In this document: in pieces, positions 11,903 to 22,385 of the stretch
How positions within the stretch are numbered: position 1 is the first letter of the stretch
How the letters are laid out: each line of letters begins with the position of its first letter
DNA from: Xiphophorus maculatus
Taxonomy: Eukaryota; Chordata; Actinopteri; Cyprinodontiformes; Poeciliidae
Length of the DNA: 64,000 nt
Direction: 5' to 3'
Assembly (NCBI RefSeq): GCF_002775205.1
Contig: NC_036447.1
Location: 30,378,245 to 30,442,244, forward strand
Notes under the pieces: model-generated
Databases searched by the model: none
What the model was told of the DNA's origin: nothing
The model's input: the letters and a program-made list of their open reading frames with translations, nothing else
Translations under genes and position numbers: made by a program

Positions 11903-12988
11903 TCAGAGGTTTGTTGACCTGAAGTCAGTGCAGTCCCTATCGTCATCTTTTTCTTTCTCTCTGTTTTTGGAGGATCTATATCTGACACCAAGGGGCCGGT
12001 AACATTTGACCACAGACAAAAAGGCCGTCCTGTAGTTGTTGTTCATCCACCCGTACAGGATGGGATTGACGCAGGTTGAGCACATGGCCATGATGTGGAA
12101 CACGGTGAAAACCAGCTTAAAGTCTTTCATATTCAGCACACTGTTGTCAATGTCTATAGCCAGTTGGAATGCGTGGAAGGGCAGCCAGCTCACAGCAAAG
12201 ACCACCACCATGGTCAGCATCATCTTGGTGGTCTTCTTCCTTCGCTGGTTGTCATTGCGGCCGCATATCATGTGCTTCTTCAGTTTGTTCCATATGCGGA
12301 TGTATGCAACAGAATTGATGAGCAACGGTATGACAACCTGGACCACCAGCATGGAGAAGCTGTAGATTTTTCCATTCATGCTGCTCTCCGGCCACTTCTC
12401 CGCGCACACCTGCAGGGTCTCTTCGGTGGAAATGTTAAAGGACCCAAACTCCCTGAAAATAGCAAGCGGGCTAGCCAGTAAGGCGCTGAGCACCCACGTG
12501 ATGACGATGACCACGGCACACATGTCTCTGGACATCTTGGTCTCCATGTGGTGGACGATGCTCCTGTGGCGGTCCAGAGCGATGATGTTCAGAGTGATGG
12601 TGGAGACGTGTACAGCCATGCCTTGAGCGAAAGGCAGCAGGAAGCATAACACCTGACCGAACATCCAGTCATCATAGAGAAGGTAGACAAGAGTGAAAGG
12701 CAAACACAGTGTGTTCACCAGCAGGTCAGCCACAGCTAAGTTCACTATGAAGAAGTTGGTCACTGTGCGTAGGTTTTTGAATTTATAGACGGCATAAATC
12801 ACCAAGGAGTTTCCAGTGACTCCAAATAAGATGATTGTGCTGTAAGAGAGGATGAGGACAACTTGAACTCCAACCAGCTTTGTGCTGTCATTCAATGTCC
12901 AGAGGTTCTCCTCAATACAGCAGTCAAAATGTTCATCTTCAAATGGAAAAGGCTCCTTTTGAGTCATGTTTAGCTCATCCTCGTTCAT
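11903..12988 (-). CDS. npy2r: neuropeptide Y receptor type 2
   Basis: Class A GPCR of 361 residues in a single coding exon, the usual arrangement for this family. Residues DSTKLVGVQVVLIL lead into TM1 and are typical of the Y2 subtype. TM2 holds NLAVADLLV. The TM3 end reads ALDRH, which is the Y2 form of the DRY motif. TM6 has FAVSWLPFHAFQ and TM7 CVNPILYGWMN (NPxxY). Cysteines at the TM3 start (VLCFLLP) and in ECL2 (QVCAEKW) can form the conserved disulfide. There is an N-glycosylation site near the start (NMT) and a tail cysteine suited to palmitoylation (VVKCYRP). The receptor binds NPY and PYY and couples to Gi/o. A splice acceptor (TTCTGCAG, ending at 13003) lies 14 bases before the ATG, pointing to a separate 5' noncoding exon. 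Confidence 0.95.
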   Translation of the reverse strand: MNEDELNMTQKEPFPFEDEHFDCCIEENLWTLNDSTKLVGVQVVLILSYSTIILFGVTGNSLVIYAVYKFKNLRTVTNFFIVNLAVADLLVNTLCLPFTLVYLLYDDWMFGQVLCFLLPFAQGMAVHVSTITLNIIALDRHRSIVHHMETKMSRDMCAVVIVITWVLSALLASPLAIFREFGSFNISTEETLQVCAEKWPESSMNGKIYSFSMLVVQVVIPLLINSVAYIRIWNKLKKHMICGRNDNQRRKKTTKMMLTMVVVFAVSWLPFHAFQLAIDIDNSVLNMKDFKLVFTVFHIMAMCSTCVNPILYGWMNNNYRTAFLSVVKCYRPLGVRYRSSKNREKEKDDDRDCTDFRSTNL

Positions 12989-14975
12989 GGCTAACAGCCA
13001 GCCTGCAGAATGAATATTGAAACATTAGTTGGACCAGTAAAGATTTCAATCCTTTTTTTTTAATGAACATAGAGGCAAAAGTGGAATTCACTGTAAACCT
13101 GAACATTTGGAAGCTAAAATAACAGTAACTCACCAGATTTATTCATGCCTAAATAAAACATAATAAAGCTGTTGCAAGAATATGCAACTTTTCAAAAATC
13201 AGTTTCTTACGTATTTTTTAAATCTGTCACTATGTCCTGACATAATGATCGGACATTTTCACAGATTATCAGACAGGTAATCTGTGAATAGATCAAGCTC
13301 ATCCACCTGCAATCTGCAAAAATGCTTCGCTTTCAGTCAAAAACAACCAATCAGAGCCAGGAGGAGGGGCTTAGCGCTGTCAACCATCCTCATCCAGGCC
13401 CCTACATTAAACTTTTGTTGTTATGAAAGCTTTTTGGCCAAATGGGAAAAATACAAGATAAACATTTATTGTAAAACATTTGGAGCAGTGGAAATTTTTT
13501 CTGGTAACCTCATGGCCACCTTATGGCAGACTTTAATAAAAATGTATGAATATTTATACACAAGAAGTTACGCAAAGACTGCTGTGATTAGCTATCTGTA
13601 TGCTATCTGTTTTAATAGTGGTTGTTAAGAACAGCTTAATGATGTTACCAACATATGCTTTTTCACTGTTTGGCAAAAGTTGTGAGCTGTTTTATGATTT
13701 TGTTAGAGTTAGGCTTATGAATAACATGTTTTTTGTCTCTAGTTAAAGAGGCTTTTCAGACCATTTTTGAAACATTTACCAAAAAGCTTTTGACAGCAGT
13801 AGTAACTGCTACCTTATTTAAAAAGTCAGGAAATATACAGATCTAGAAGCTCCATATAAAGGATTGTCTGAAACATTTCCAATTATTAGTCGGACAGAAT
13901 TTGCATAGCTCACGTGTGTGTGGAATTTTGTATTCTTACGTGTCCACTTATAGCCCCGTGTTAAAAACAACACCAAATACTTTGGTGAAAGTGATTTTCT
14001 TTAGAAAATATTGGTGACCTGATATCAGGATTAGATCAGAACCTGAAAAATCCTGGATCTGAGCATCTCTAGTATAAACTGATCTGCATTATGACTGCAG
14101 TACATGTTACAGTTCTGTTGGACACCAAAGGGCATTTAGTACAAACATTTCTGTTTTAGCTCATAACAACTGAGCAATGACAATGAAGAATATTCTGCTG
14201 CGCTTTAGCCAAAAAACAGCAGACTATTTTTTTCAAAATTACCAATTGTGGTTTTTTTGTTCTGTTTTGTTTTTACTTGTGGGGGATGAATAGTAAAATC
14301 TAAACACGTTTTAAGGTATATTATCACATAAAGCTGCTGACATTAAGGCAGCATTTAGTGTGAAAACCACTCTCCAGTGGCTTACTCTAAATTGCTTCAG
14401 ATAGAGAACTGTTGTCATTATGATAATTTTGTTGTTAAAAGAGCAAAAACGAGCACTTAGGGATCTTTAAGCCTGATTGGGTATGATTGTCTATTAATGG
14501 TCTCACATTTCATAGGAAGAAAAATTCTTGCACAAAATTAAGAATCGTTCAAATGATTTAAAAACCCAGAATTGTCTGTTCAACATCGTACTGGACAGCA
14601 ACGAGTGTTTCTAGGTTGTCATTTAAACTCAATTAGGTCTAAATCACAGGCTGACAGCAATCTATGTGAGGAAAATGTACTTTAAAATCAATTATATTCC
14701 CACACCAAGTCCTCTAATAAATGATATAATCTATGGTCATATTACAATTAGCCCGTCAACAATTAGGTCAGGGCAGTTTATTTCCTGAATCAAGACGATT
14801 GATTCAGTTTCACAATTACACAGAATGCGCAAAGAAAATATCATTTTGCCCAATAAAGTTAAAGTATAGCCAAGTTTAAATACTGGAACTTATCCGCATA
14901 ACAAAAGGTTTTCGCCGTAAACTAGTACATGAGTCATGTGGTCATTTGTTACAATGAACAAATAAATGACCTTAC

Positions 14976-15245
14976 CTCAGTGAAGCGGTGGGTCTATTTA
15001 GATTCGGGCCATTGTTTGAGCTTCTTGTAAAACTTTTGTCTTAATTCCACATCTGATAAAAACGCGAAGAAAACATTATAAGCCTGATTGACCAGCAACA
15101 GAGCCGCATCCGTCTTCCGAGGGTGGTCATGGTGCGCGCAGCAGCGCAGCAGCGCAGCAGCGCGGCGCGCAGCGTCGCCCCTGTGCGCACTGCGGTCCGG
15201 TTGGCATTGACAATGCCTTGACTGCCTTTTGTCGCTGAGAGGAAA
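14976..15245 (-). promoter_or_regulatory. npy2r: likely npy2r 5' noncoding exon and GC-rich promoter
   Basis: On the minus strand CACTGAG is followed by GTAAGG at 14975-14970, a strong donor that would pair with the acceptor at 13003 and give a 2.0-kb intron. Upstream of it, 15120-15180 is the only CpG-rich patch in this area, with repeated GCAGCGCA units. The transcription start is not visible. Exon and promoter are inferred from splice signals and base composition only. Confidence 0.5.
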
Positions 15246-16278
15246 AAGATGAAGCTGTCTGAATTACAAAGTGGGAACGAATGGAGAAATGGTAGTTCTT
15301 TGCATCACAAAGGGTCGTTTTCTATACGCTGCTCTTCGGGCAAAGTTGCAATATAAAAACTCTGAAGGGGAAGCTGATGCAAAGCTCTGTAAAACCCCAT
15401 CAGGTTGAGAACATGACAATAAATGCAGAATATGAAATTTGAATGCTGCAGCGCGATATAATTGAAAATATGTCAGCCTGGCTCTGTGGTGGTAAAGTTT
15501 ATTTAAAAAGCAAAGATGTTTTATTCAAGATTTGAAGTTCCCAACATTTAAAACAAAATGCCTGATTGTGCCATTTTTTTATTTGAATGAGAAATATTGA
15601 ATCCCAGTTTAAGACTGAAAAGTTTCAAGAGTGTCTCTACTGAAGACTTGGTTTAAAAAAAAAAAACAATTTATTCTTCAGTTGCTGTCCATCATTCCCC
15701 TGAACCTAAAGGTTTAATATCCGTTTAATTTTATGTTCCATTTCAGAGAGGGCAACGTTATTGTTCCTCACAAACCTCCAAACCTGTATTAAAAATGATT
15801 TTATATTATTGGAGTGATGTAGCATCTAATTGTAAATATCATATTTTCATTATATAATATTTGCCAGTTCTTTAGAACAAGGAACTGGTTATCACCAGGC
15901 TACACCTGCTGAAAAACCTCCAGTTGGCTCCCAGGAAGTTTCAAAACTTTAGAATGCAGCTGGAGCCACAGCCAGAGGCAGTAGAAAATATTATATAAAA
16001 CCTTTAATATTTAATGTAATATCTTCTACTATTTTTTATTCTACACAATAATTATTTTATATTTGAAATCTTTTTATTTTTTATTTTTTAAACATTTGTA
16101 AATATAAACATCCATTATGTGTGTGTGTGAGAAATATCCTCAAATTTACATATCCTCAAATTTACCTATTTTATAGTTTGTGAAACTAGCTAACTAACCA
16201 AGCTATTTAACAATACTGTCTATATTTTATTATACCATGTATATCATGCATGTGTGTGTGTGTGTGTGCATTTATTTA
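15246..16278. other. intergenic DNA, no gene seen
   Basis: AT-rich sequence with short homopolymers. No open frame has a recognisable domain. A short TG tract lies at 16250-16268, just before the LINE tail. Confidence 0.6.
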
Positions 16279-16930
16279 TCCATCCATCCATTTTCCACTT
16301 ATACGAAGTCGGGTCATGGGGGTAGCAGCCTAAGTAAGGAGGCCCAGACTTCCCTCTCCCCAGCCACTTGTTCCAGATTCTCTGGAGGAATCCCAGGGTG
16401 TTCCCAGGCCGGCAGAGGAACATCGTTTCTTCAGCATGTCCCTGGTCTTCCGGGGGTTTTCCTCCCTCTAGGACATGCCTGGAACACCTCACCAGGAAGG
16501 CACCCAGGAGGAATCCTAACCAGATGCCCTAGCCATCTCTAGATGTGAAAGAGCATCAGCTCTACTCTGAGTCCCTCCTGGATGACTGAGTTTCTCACCC
16601 TATCTCTAACAGAAAGCCCAGACACCCTAAAAACTCATTTTGGTTGCTTGTATCTGTTCCCTCTTTATTTTGGTCATGACCCAAAGCTCATGACCGTAGA
16701 TGAATGTAGGAACGTAGATCAACCGGTAAATTGAGAGCCTCGCTTTTTGACTCAGCTCTCTTCACCAAGACAGACCAGCACATCACCGCTCCACTGCACA
16801 CGCTGCACCAATCTGCCTGTCAATCTCCAGCTCCATTTTTACCTCATTCCAGAACAAGATCCTGAGATACTTAAACTCCTCCACTTGGGGCAGGACATCC
16901 TCCTAGACCCAGAGAAGGTACTCTACCCTT
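16279..16930 (-). mobile_element. 5'-truncated LINE with reverse transcriptase C-terminal remnant
   Basis: The minus-strand translation near the 3' end keeps GHAEETM and ends YKWKMDGW before the GGAT tail, a pattern familiar from fish LINE ORF2 C-termini. The rest of the body (to about 16930) still resembles the same family at DNA level but has frameshifts. The clade (RTE-like or other) is not decided. Confidence 0.75.
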
Positions 16931-17101
16931 TTCTGGCTCATTTATTCATGCATTTACTTATATAGCTTTGAATTTTTATATTATTTATTGAAATACTAAA
17001 AGAAAGAACCTTGACATGCAACAGGTTTTGCATGTCATTCATCACATTCTCTTTCTTTCGGTTTACTCGTCCAGGGTGTCAGACACACACACAGCTCTCA
17101 G

Positions 17102-18677
17102 ATTTTTACATGCATGTATGAGTTGGAAAAGTGGACAAATACAAAACTTAAACTTATGCACATTTATTGACTAACATTTACTAATTTAGATGTCTACGCA
17201 TTCATTTTTAATTGACAGTAATCTTACCTCATAGATAACTCCTTGTGTTTCCATAGCAACTAAAACAAACAAAAACCTGGCACAGGTTGTTTGACATCAT
17301 CGTATCCATGAGAACCTCTGTGTGATGTCAGTGATGTCATAAATGTTCAGAGAGATACAAGAATTCTCAGTTTGCTTTTCAACTTGGTTGGAGGTAGATC
17401 GATCCCAGAGAGACGACTTCAAACTAACTTTACAAACCATTTTAACTGAACACCAAGTCAAGAGGATTTTTGCCTGTGATGGGACCTTGGATTTCTTGTT
17501 ATGAAGGGAGTTGAAAAGTTGTTAGGATATATCACAAGAGGCAATGACATTTTTGTAGAGAGCTCTGAGGACGAGAGATGAAAATACTTTGCTTATGACA
17601 TTGAACCTTGAAGACCAAAAGGACATGGAAGATTCCTCTAAGGATGAAAAAGTTACCATCAAAACCACAGATACAGATTTGACAGTAAAGACATCAAAAG
17701 ACTTTGTTGCTTTTTAAAGTGTCAATGTTCCTCATGACCAAATGGACCTGGATGTGTTTTCTTGCTCACAGTTTTAGTGAGTTGCCTTTACAACCACACT
17801 TAACTCTTTGCCAACACAGATATTACAACAAAATGTCTTTACCAGTCTTCCCAAAAACATAACGGACCTGGATGTGAAACCAAATTGTCATAAATTTTGA
17901 AGAAATCTCTGAGGATTCATCATCAGAAGAATCCTCTTCAGCAGAGGAAAACTGTGCTGTTTGCATTATATCCTATATGGAGTTGCTTGACTTTCTGTCA
18001 TATCAAACAGGTTTATGTTTCTTTCTAAGATTAACATTTTTCACTGATTGACCAAAACAGGACCTGGAAAGAAGCATAACCATACATACATAACCGCAGA
18101 CGTTAACCACAAAGAGCTGGCCTCCATCTTGGATAATCAGATGCAAACCTTAGCTGAACTGGAGGCTGAGAAAGCCAACAGCCCTTCATATGGCTCTGCC
18201 TTGACTGCACCTCTTCCCTCCATTATTGGTTCTGGGTTGATGACAGTGCTGTAGAGTTTAAACACTGGGGTCACAATGAACCAAAAGAAAACTGACACCA
18301 GTGGAGCCATGGAGAAAGAAGGAGACCATCTCTGGTTCATCAAGTCTGATCATGATGAGTTTCATTTTATCTGTGCTGCAAACTAAGAGCTGTGACTCAG
18401 TTTGTGTCTCAGTTTGTGAGTTATGGTAACCTTCATCAGGTGAAAACTTCACATCTTGTCTAGTATTGCTTTGCTCACAGAAAACCTTCTTTTTGACAAT
18501 TTGAAATATTTAAAACATTTCTCTTTTCTTTTTCTTGTGTATTGTAGAAGTTTGCTGTAATTTCTGACACATTTGTGATTAGTGTAAATTTGACTCACAG
18601 CTTTAAATGTTTAACTAATGGAGTGTTTTATATGTTTTTAATAATGCAAATTACATTTTTTTTGTTTCTTCTATAGT
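17102..18677. repeat. tandem duplication, copy A (uninterrupted)
   Basis: This segment is repeated from 18923 onward at an offset of 1821 bases with only scattered substitutions. Both copies open with ATTTTTACATGCATGTATGA and share TGATGTCAGTGATGTCA (17321-17337 here), a pair of CRE-like half sites. Copy A keeps the empty version of the site where the retrovirus sits in copy B (around 18080). The extra 18678-18922 is not found after copy B. Confidence 0.85.
18048..18386 (+). pseudogene. gene-like fragment with possible C-type lectin end (copy A)
   Basis: One frame runs through [20 protein letters not shown] to a stop at 18254. In a second frame [12 protein letters not shown] appears (about 18258-18290) and, after another shift, [17 protein letters not shown] followed by TAA (to 18386). 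The EPK and FICA elements resemble the end of a fish C-type lectin domain. Two frame changes within 150 bases argue for a pseudogene or an unrecognised intron. The identification is weak. Confidence 0.35.
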
Positions 18678-18922
18678 ATATTACATATGTTTTACTTTCA
18701 TTGAAAAGTAAAAAAGAAAAGTCAAAGCTATTTTCAACCTCTGCTTATAAGTGTTTAAAGTTAGTCATATTGCTGTTGCAGACCTGGAGGGGTGTGGTTG
18801 GGAGGATCGGCCAGCCTGATCTAAACCAGAGTGGTGTTCTGTTATTGGATCTCTGTGCTCTTCATGGATTGTCCATAACTATTTCAATTTGTTCATGAGT
18901 ATCCTCATATGTAAAATATCCC

Positions 18923-19901
18923 ATTTTTACATGCATGTATGAGTTGGATAACAAGACAAATACAAAACTTAAATTTCTGCACATTTATTGACTAACATTT
19001 ACTAATTTAGATGTCTACGCATGCATTTTTAATTGACAATAATCTTACGCCAGTCATAACTCCTTGTGTTTTCATAGCAACTAAAACAAACAAAACCCTG
19101 ACACAGGTTGTTTGACATCATCGTATCCATGAGAACCTCTGTGTGATGTCAGTGATGTCATAAATGTTCAGAGAGATACAAGAATTCTCAGTTTGCTTTT
19201 CAACTTGGTTGGAGGTAGATCGATCCCAGAGAGACGACTTCAAACTGACTTTACAAACCATTTTAACTGAACACCAAGTCAAGAGGATTTTTGCCTGTGA
19301 TGGGACCTTGGATTTCTTGTTACGAAGGGAGTTGAAAATTTGTTAGGATATAGCACAAGAGGCAATGACATTTTTGTAGAGAGTTCTGAGGACGAGAGAT
19401 CAAAATACTTTGCTTTTGACATTGAACCCTGAAGACCAAAAGGACATGGAAGATTCCTCTAATGATGAAAAAGTTACCATCAAAATCACAACTATGGATT
19501 TGACAGTAAAGGCATCAGAAGACTTTGTTGCTTTTGAAAGTGTCAATGTTCCTCATGACCAAATGGACCTGGATGTGTTTTCTTGCTCACAGTTTTAGTG
19601 AGTTGCCTTTACAACCACACTTAACTCTTTGCCAACACAGATATTACAAAAAAATGTCTTTACCAGTCTTCCCAAAAACATAACGGACCTGGATGTGAAA
19701 CCAAATTGTCATAAATTTTGAAGAAATCTCTGAGGATTCATCATCAGAAGAATCCTCTTCAGCAGAGGAAAACTGTGCTGTTTGCATTATATCCTATATG
19801 GAGTTGCTTGACTTTCTGTCATATCAAACAGGTTTATGTTTCTTTCTAAGATTAACATTTTTCACTGACTGACCAAAACAGGACCTGGAAAGAAGCATAA
19901 C
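18923..19901. repeat. tandem duplication, copy B left part
   Basis: Matches copy A 17102-18080 at an offset of 1821. It is cut at 19901 by the start of the 5' LTR. Open frames in it (for example MFREIQEFSVCFSTWLEVDR from 19164 and KDMEDSSNDEKVTIK from about 19440) are partly disrupted in copy A by single changes. I do not recognise the product. Confidence 0.85.
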
Positions 19902-20498
19902 TGTTGGATAAATTGTATTATTAGTAATTATCAAATATTTGTTGTATCATGTAGCCTTGTAGTTACATTTAGATAATGTTTCTGTGTGTTAAATAACTTT
20001 GATTCTATCCTGAGACTGCCCTGGGAAATAGGGGTGACAGCTACTCTCAGCAGCTGTTGCCCTGCAGGACTTCCTACAAGACAGAGGTGTTAATTGCTCC
20101 CAGCAGAGTTTTACAGGCCTGACAATAAACTCTGCTCTGTGCTGCTTTGTGATACAAAGCCGTTGCTTTGAAGCTATGCAATGTGTCTTGTTTCACACCG
20201 GGCCTGGAGCAAGAAAGATTTAGAGTATAGATAACATGTGTCTAGAAGTGAATGTTATTTAGCGCTGCAACCATGTGATGAATGCTTTGACCCCACCCCA
20301 TAGGGTTGCAGCGCCCCTTGTGGCAGGTTCCTAAAGATCAATAAAATAGAGGGAGCGGGAGATGTGTTTCCAGAGTAGGTGGAGATTTGTAACTGGAAAC
20401 ATCTCTCTGTCTGCTCTCCTCGCGAGTATAAAAGAATCTAACTCTCTTGTCTTTCCTGTATTTGTTTAATTGTCTCTAATAGGTATTTAGACCTGACA
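19902..20498 (+). repeat. 5' LTR
   Basis: Begins TGTTGGATAA and ends GACCTGACA. It contains AATAAA at about 20124 and 20340 and a TATA box (TATAAAAG, 20427-20434). R would begin roughly 25-30 bases after the TATA box. The following TTATT (20499-20503) precedes the primer site and is also present after the 3' LTR, so the true LTR edge could be five bases later. Confidence 0.93.
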
Positions 20499-20503
20499 TT
20501 ATT

Positions 20504-20520
20504 TGGTCCTTCGAGCCGGA
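20504..20520 (+). other. retroviral primer binding site for tRNA-Tyr
   Basis: TGGTCCTTCGAGCCGGA is the exact complement of the 3' end of eukaryotic tRNA-Tyr including CCA (TCCGGCTCGAAGGACCA). The match stops after 17 bases. The position directly behind the LTR is as expected. Confidence 0.85.
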
Positions 20521-21524
20521 GGCCAAAATACCGGAAGGATTCCAGCGGGCATGGTGGACCCCAGTAAAGACCGTGCGCACGGCAAGTTTCCTAGTGGAAG
20601 CTTATCAGAACCTGTTCAAGGGCTGGCGCTCTGCCTGCCTGCTGGGATCTTACGGTTGACGGCTCTGACGGGAAGACAGGAGAGGGTGAGTAGATTCTTG
20701 TTTAAAAGTGTGGCGAATGACTGCGGGTCATTGCGCGAATAAGAAAACCCTGGACATTCTAGACTCTAACAGGTAAAAATGAAACTGAATCCGTGAAGGG
20801 CGTCCGAAGTCCTTACGTAAAAATTTCGTGGAAAAGGCGCACGGAGCCTAGTATTAACCTGCAGTAAAATTTAATAAATGGGAAAAAATACAAATAATAA
20901 AATTTAATCAATTAGCCGATAAAGATTAAAATAATAAAATTTCCTCAATTCGATATATAATAATAAACTTTAATCAATAATAAAAATATTTAAATCAGGC
21001 ATTAAACTTGTAATTGGAACGGATGGCGGAGTCCGGCTGAGCAGGAGCTTAAATTCCGCAGCAACAAACGTATGATTGTGAGTGAGATTGGAGATATAAA
21101 TACCATTTGGTGTTTTATCTCATATAAAAACAGTAGGATTGTAACCAGCAAACCTCTTGAGGATGCAGAGGTAAGAACCCCCACTCGAAAGAGTTGAAGC
21201 GTGGGTTACCTCAACAGGTTGTTTCAATTGCTGGCCTACTGAACAGAACCCCAGTTTTTAGGACTCCCTAGGCGTCGACAAACTGGGCTAAATTTAAATA
21301 TAAAAAAAATAAAAAATGGGCAAAGTATAAGCAAGAATAAGCCAACACACAGGTTGAAATCAAATGACTGGAAATATGTTGAAAATCAGGATCCGCATAA
21401 AATATTTAGATAAATGGTTAACAAACTACAACTTTGATGGCCGTCTAAACTCACAGAAACTAACAGTATTGCAAGATAAAATAAAATAAAAACAAAGTCA
21501 AACCCACAGAAATCAAAGAATTTG
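20521..21524 (+). other. retroviral leader with splice donor
   Basis: About 1 kb between primer site and gag ATG. GAGAGG is followed by GTGAGTAG at 20686, a strong donor that could serve the env transcript. The second half is AT-rich, with short runs of AATAAAATTTAAT, and holds no clear frame. The packaging signal would be expected here, but no structure is obvious. Confidence 0.6.
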
Positions 21525-22385
21525 ATGTTTTATAGAAGGGAGGATGATGAGACAAGTTTCAGAAGTGTGAAAAGGCAGGCAGACGAGCAGGAAGCAGCAG
21601 GAGGGGGAGGGGACGTAGCTGAAGTTACCAAATACCAAAATAACAAAACAGAAGGGGAGAAACAAATAATACAAAATGCAAAACTATACCCCGACTTGCC
21701 CTCACCCCCACAATATGAGGAAAAAGGTAGTGAGGGACCTATTACTAGATCACAAAAAGCAAACTTTAAGTGGTCTAAGAACTGGGGAGAAACTTTGGTG
21801 CAGGGAGATGCAGCTCCCACTGGGCTTTTTCTCCCTCCCCCATGTTGCCCTTCAGAAGAGGCAAATAGTCAGCCACACACGACTGATCTTTATCCTATGA
21901 TACAAGTAGCAAATCTTAATGCAGGAGTAGATGGAGCAGCGCCCACGATTCTAGTATATAGAACGTGGACCCTGGAGGATATAAAAAAGGCGCTAGAAGG
22001 GATCACACCTCTTAAAGAGGATGTGAACCGCTTTGTTGAAGACATGAATAACATACGTGAATCTTATCATTTAAATGGAAATGAGGTTCAACAAGTCTGG
22101 ATGACTGCTCTAGGCAGTGATTGGCATCATGTTCGAGGAGACTGGACCCCATTGTTAGCAGGGAACCCTCCTCAAGTTCTTGCACACAATAGTAATGAAT
22201 TAACAAACAGAGTTAATGCTTTAGCAGCAAGGACAGTTCAAAGATATCAACGCAGAGCAAACTACAGACAAAATAATTACAGACAAAATAATTTCAAACA
22301 AAATTATTTAGGATGTTGGTGTTGTGGGAAGGAAGGACACATAGCCAGACATTGCCCAGAAAAATACATAGATCAGTCAGCATGA
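21525..22385 (+). CDS. gag: retroviral Gag, shortened
   Basis: The open frame from ATG 21525 to TGA 22385 gives 286 residues, against roughly 450-600 for complete Gag of this type. PPQY at residues 61-64 is a PPxY late-budding motif. The part starting YPMIQVANLNAG (about residue 123) resembles a capsid N-terminus. After WTLEDIKKALEG and about 90 more residues the frame reaches a basic, Gln/Asn-rich linker with repeats of YRQNN. It ends in one CCHC zinc knuckle (C264 to C277). The missing length is best explained by loss of part of capsid. The stop is followed by CTAG, giving UGA-CUA-G, a known leaky context. The pol frame follows in phase for about 40 codons. Confidence 0.8.
   Translation: MFYRREDDETSFRSVKRQADEQEAAGGGGDVAEVTKYQNNKTEGEKQIIQNAKLYPDLPSPPQYEEKGSEGPITRSQKANFKWSKNWGETLVQGDAAPTGLFLPPPCCPSEEANSQPHTTDLYPMIQVANLNAGVDGAAPTILVYRTWTLEDIKKALEGITPLKEDVNRFVEDMNNIRESYHLNGNEVQQVWMTALGSDWHHVRGDWTPLLAGNPPQVLAHNSNELTNRVNALAARTVQRYQRRANYRQNNYRQNNFKQNYLGCWCCGKEGHIARHCPEKYIDQSA

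Noticed and set aside
12036-12626. Plus-strand frames of 80-130 residues within npy2r
   Set aside because: Shadow frames of the receptor exon, whose reading on the minus strand is unambiguous.
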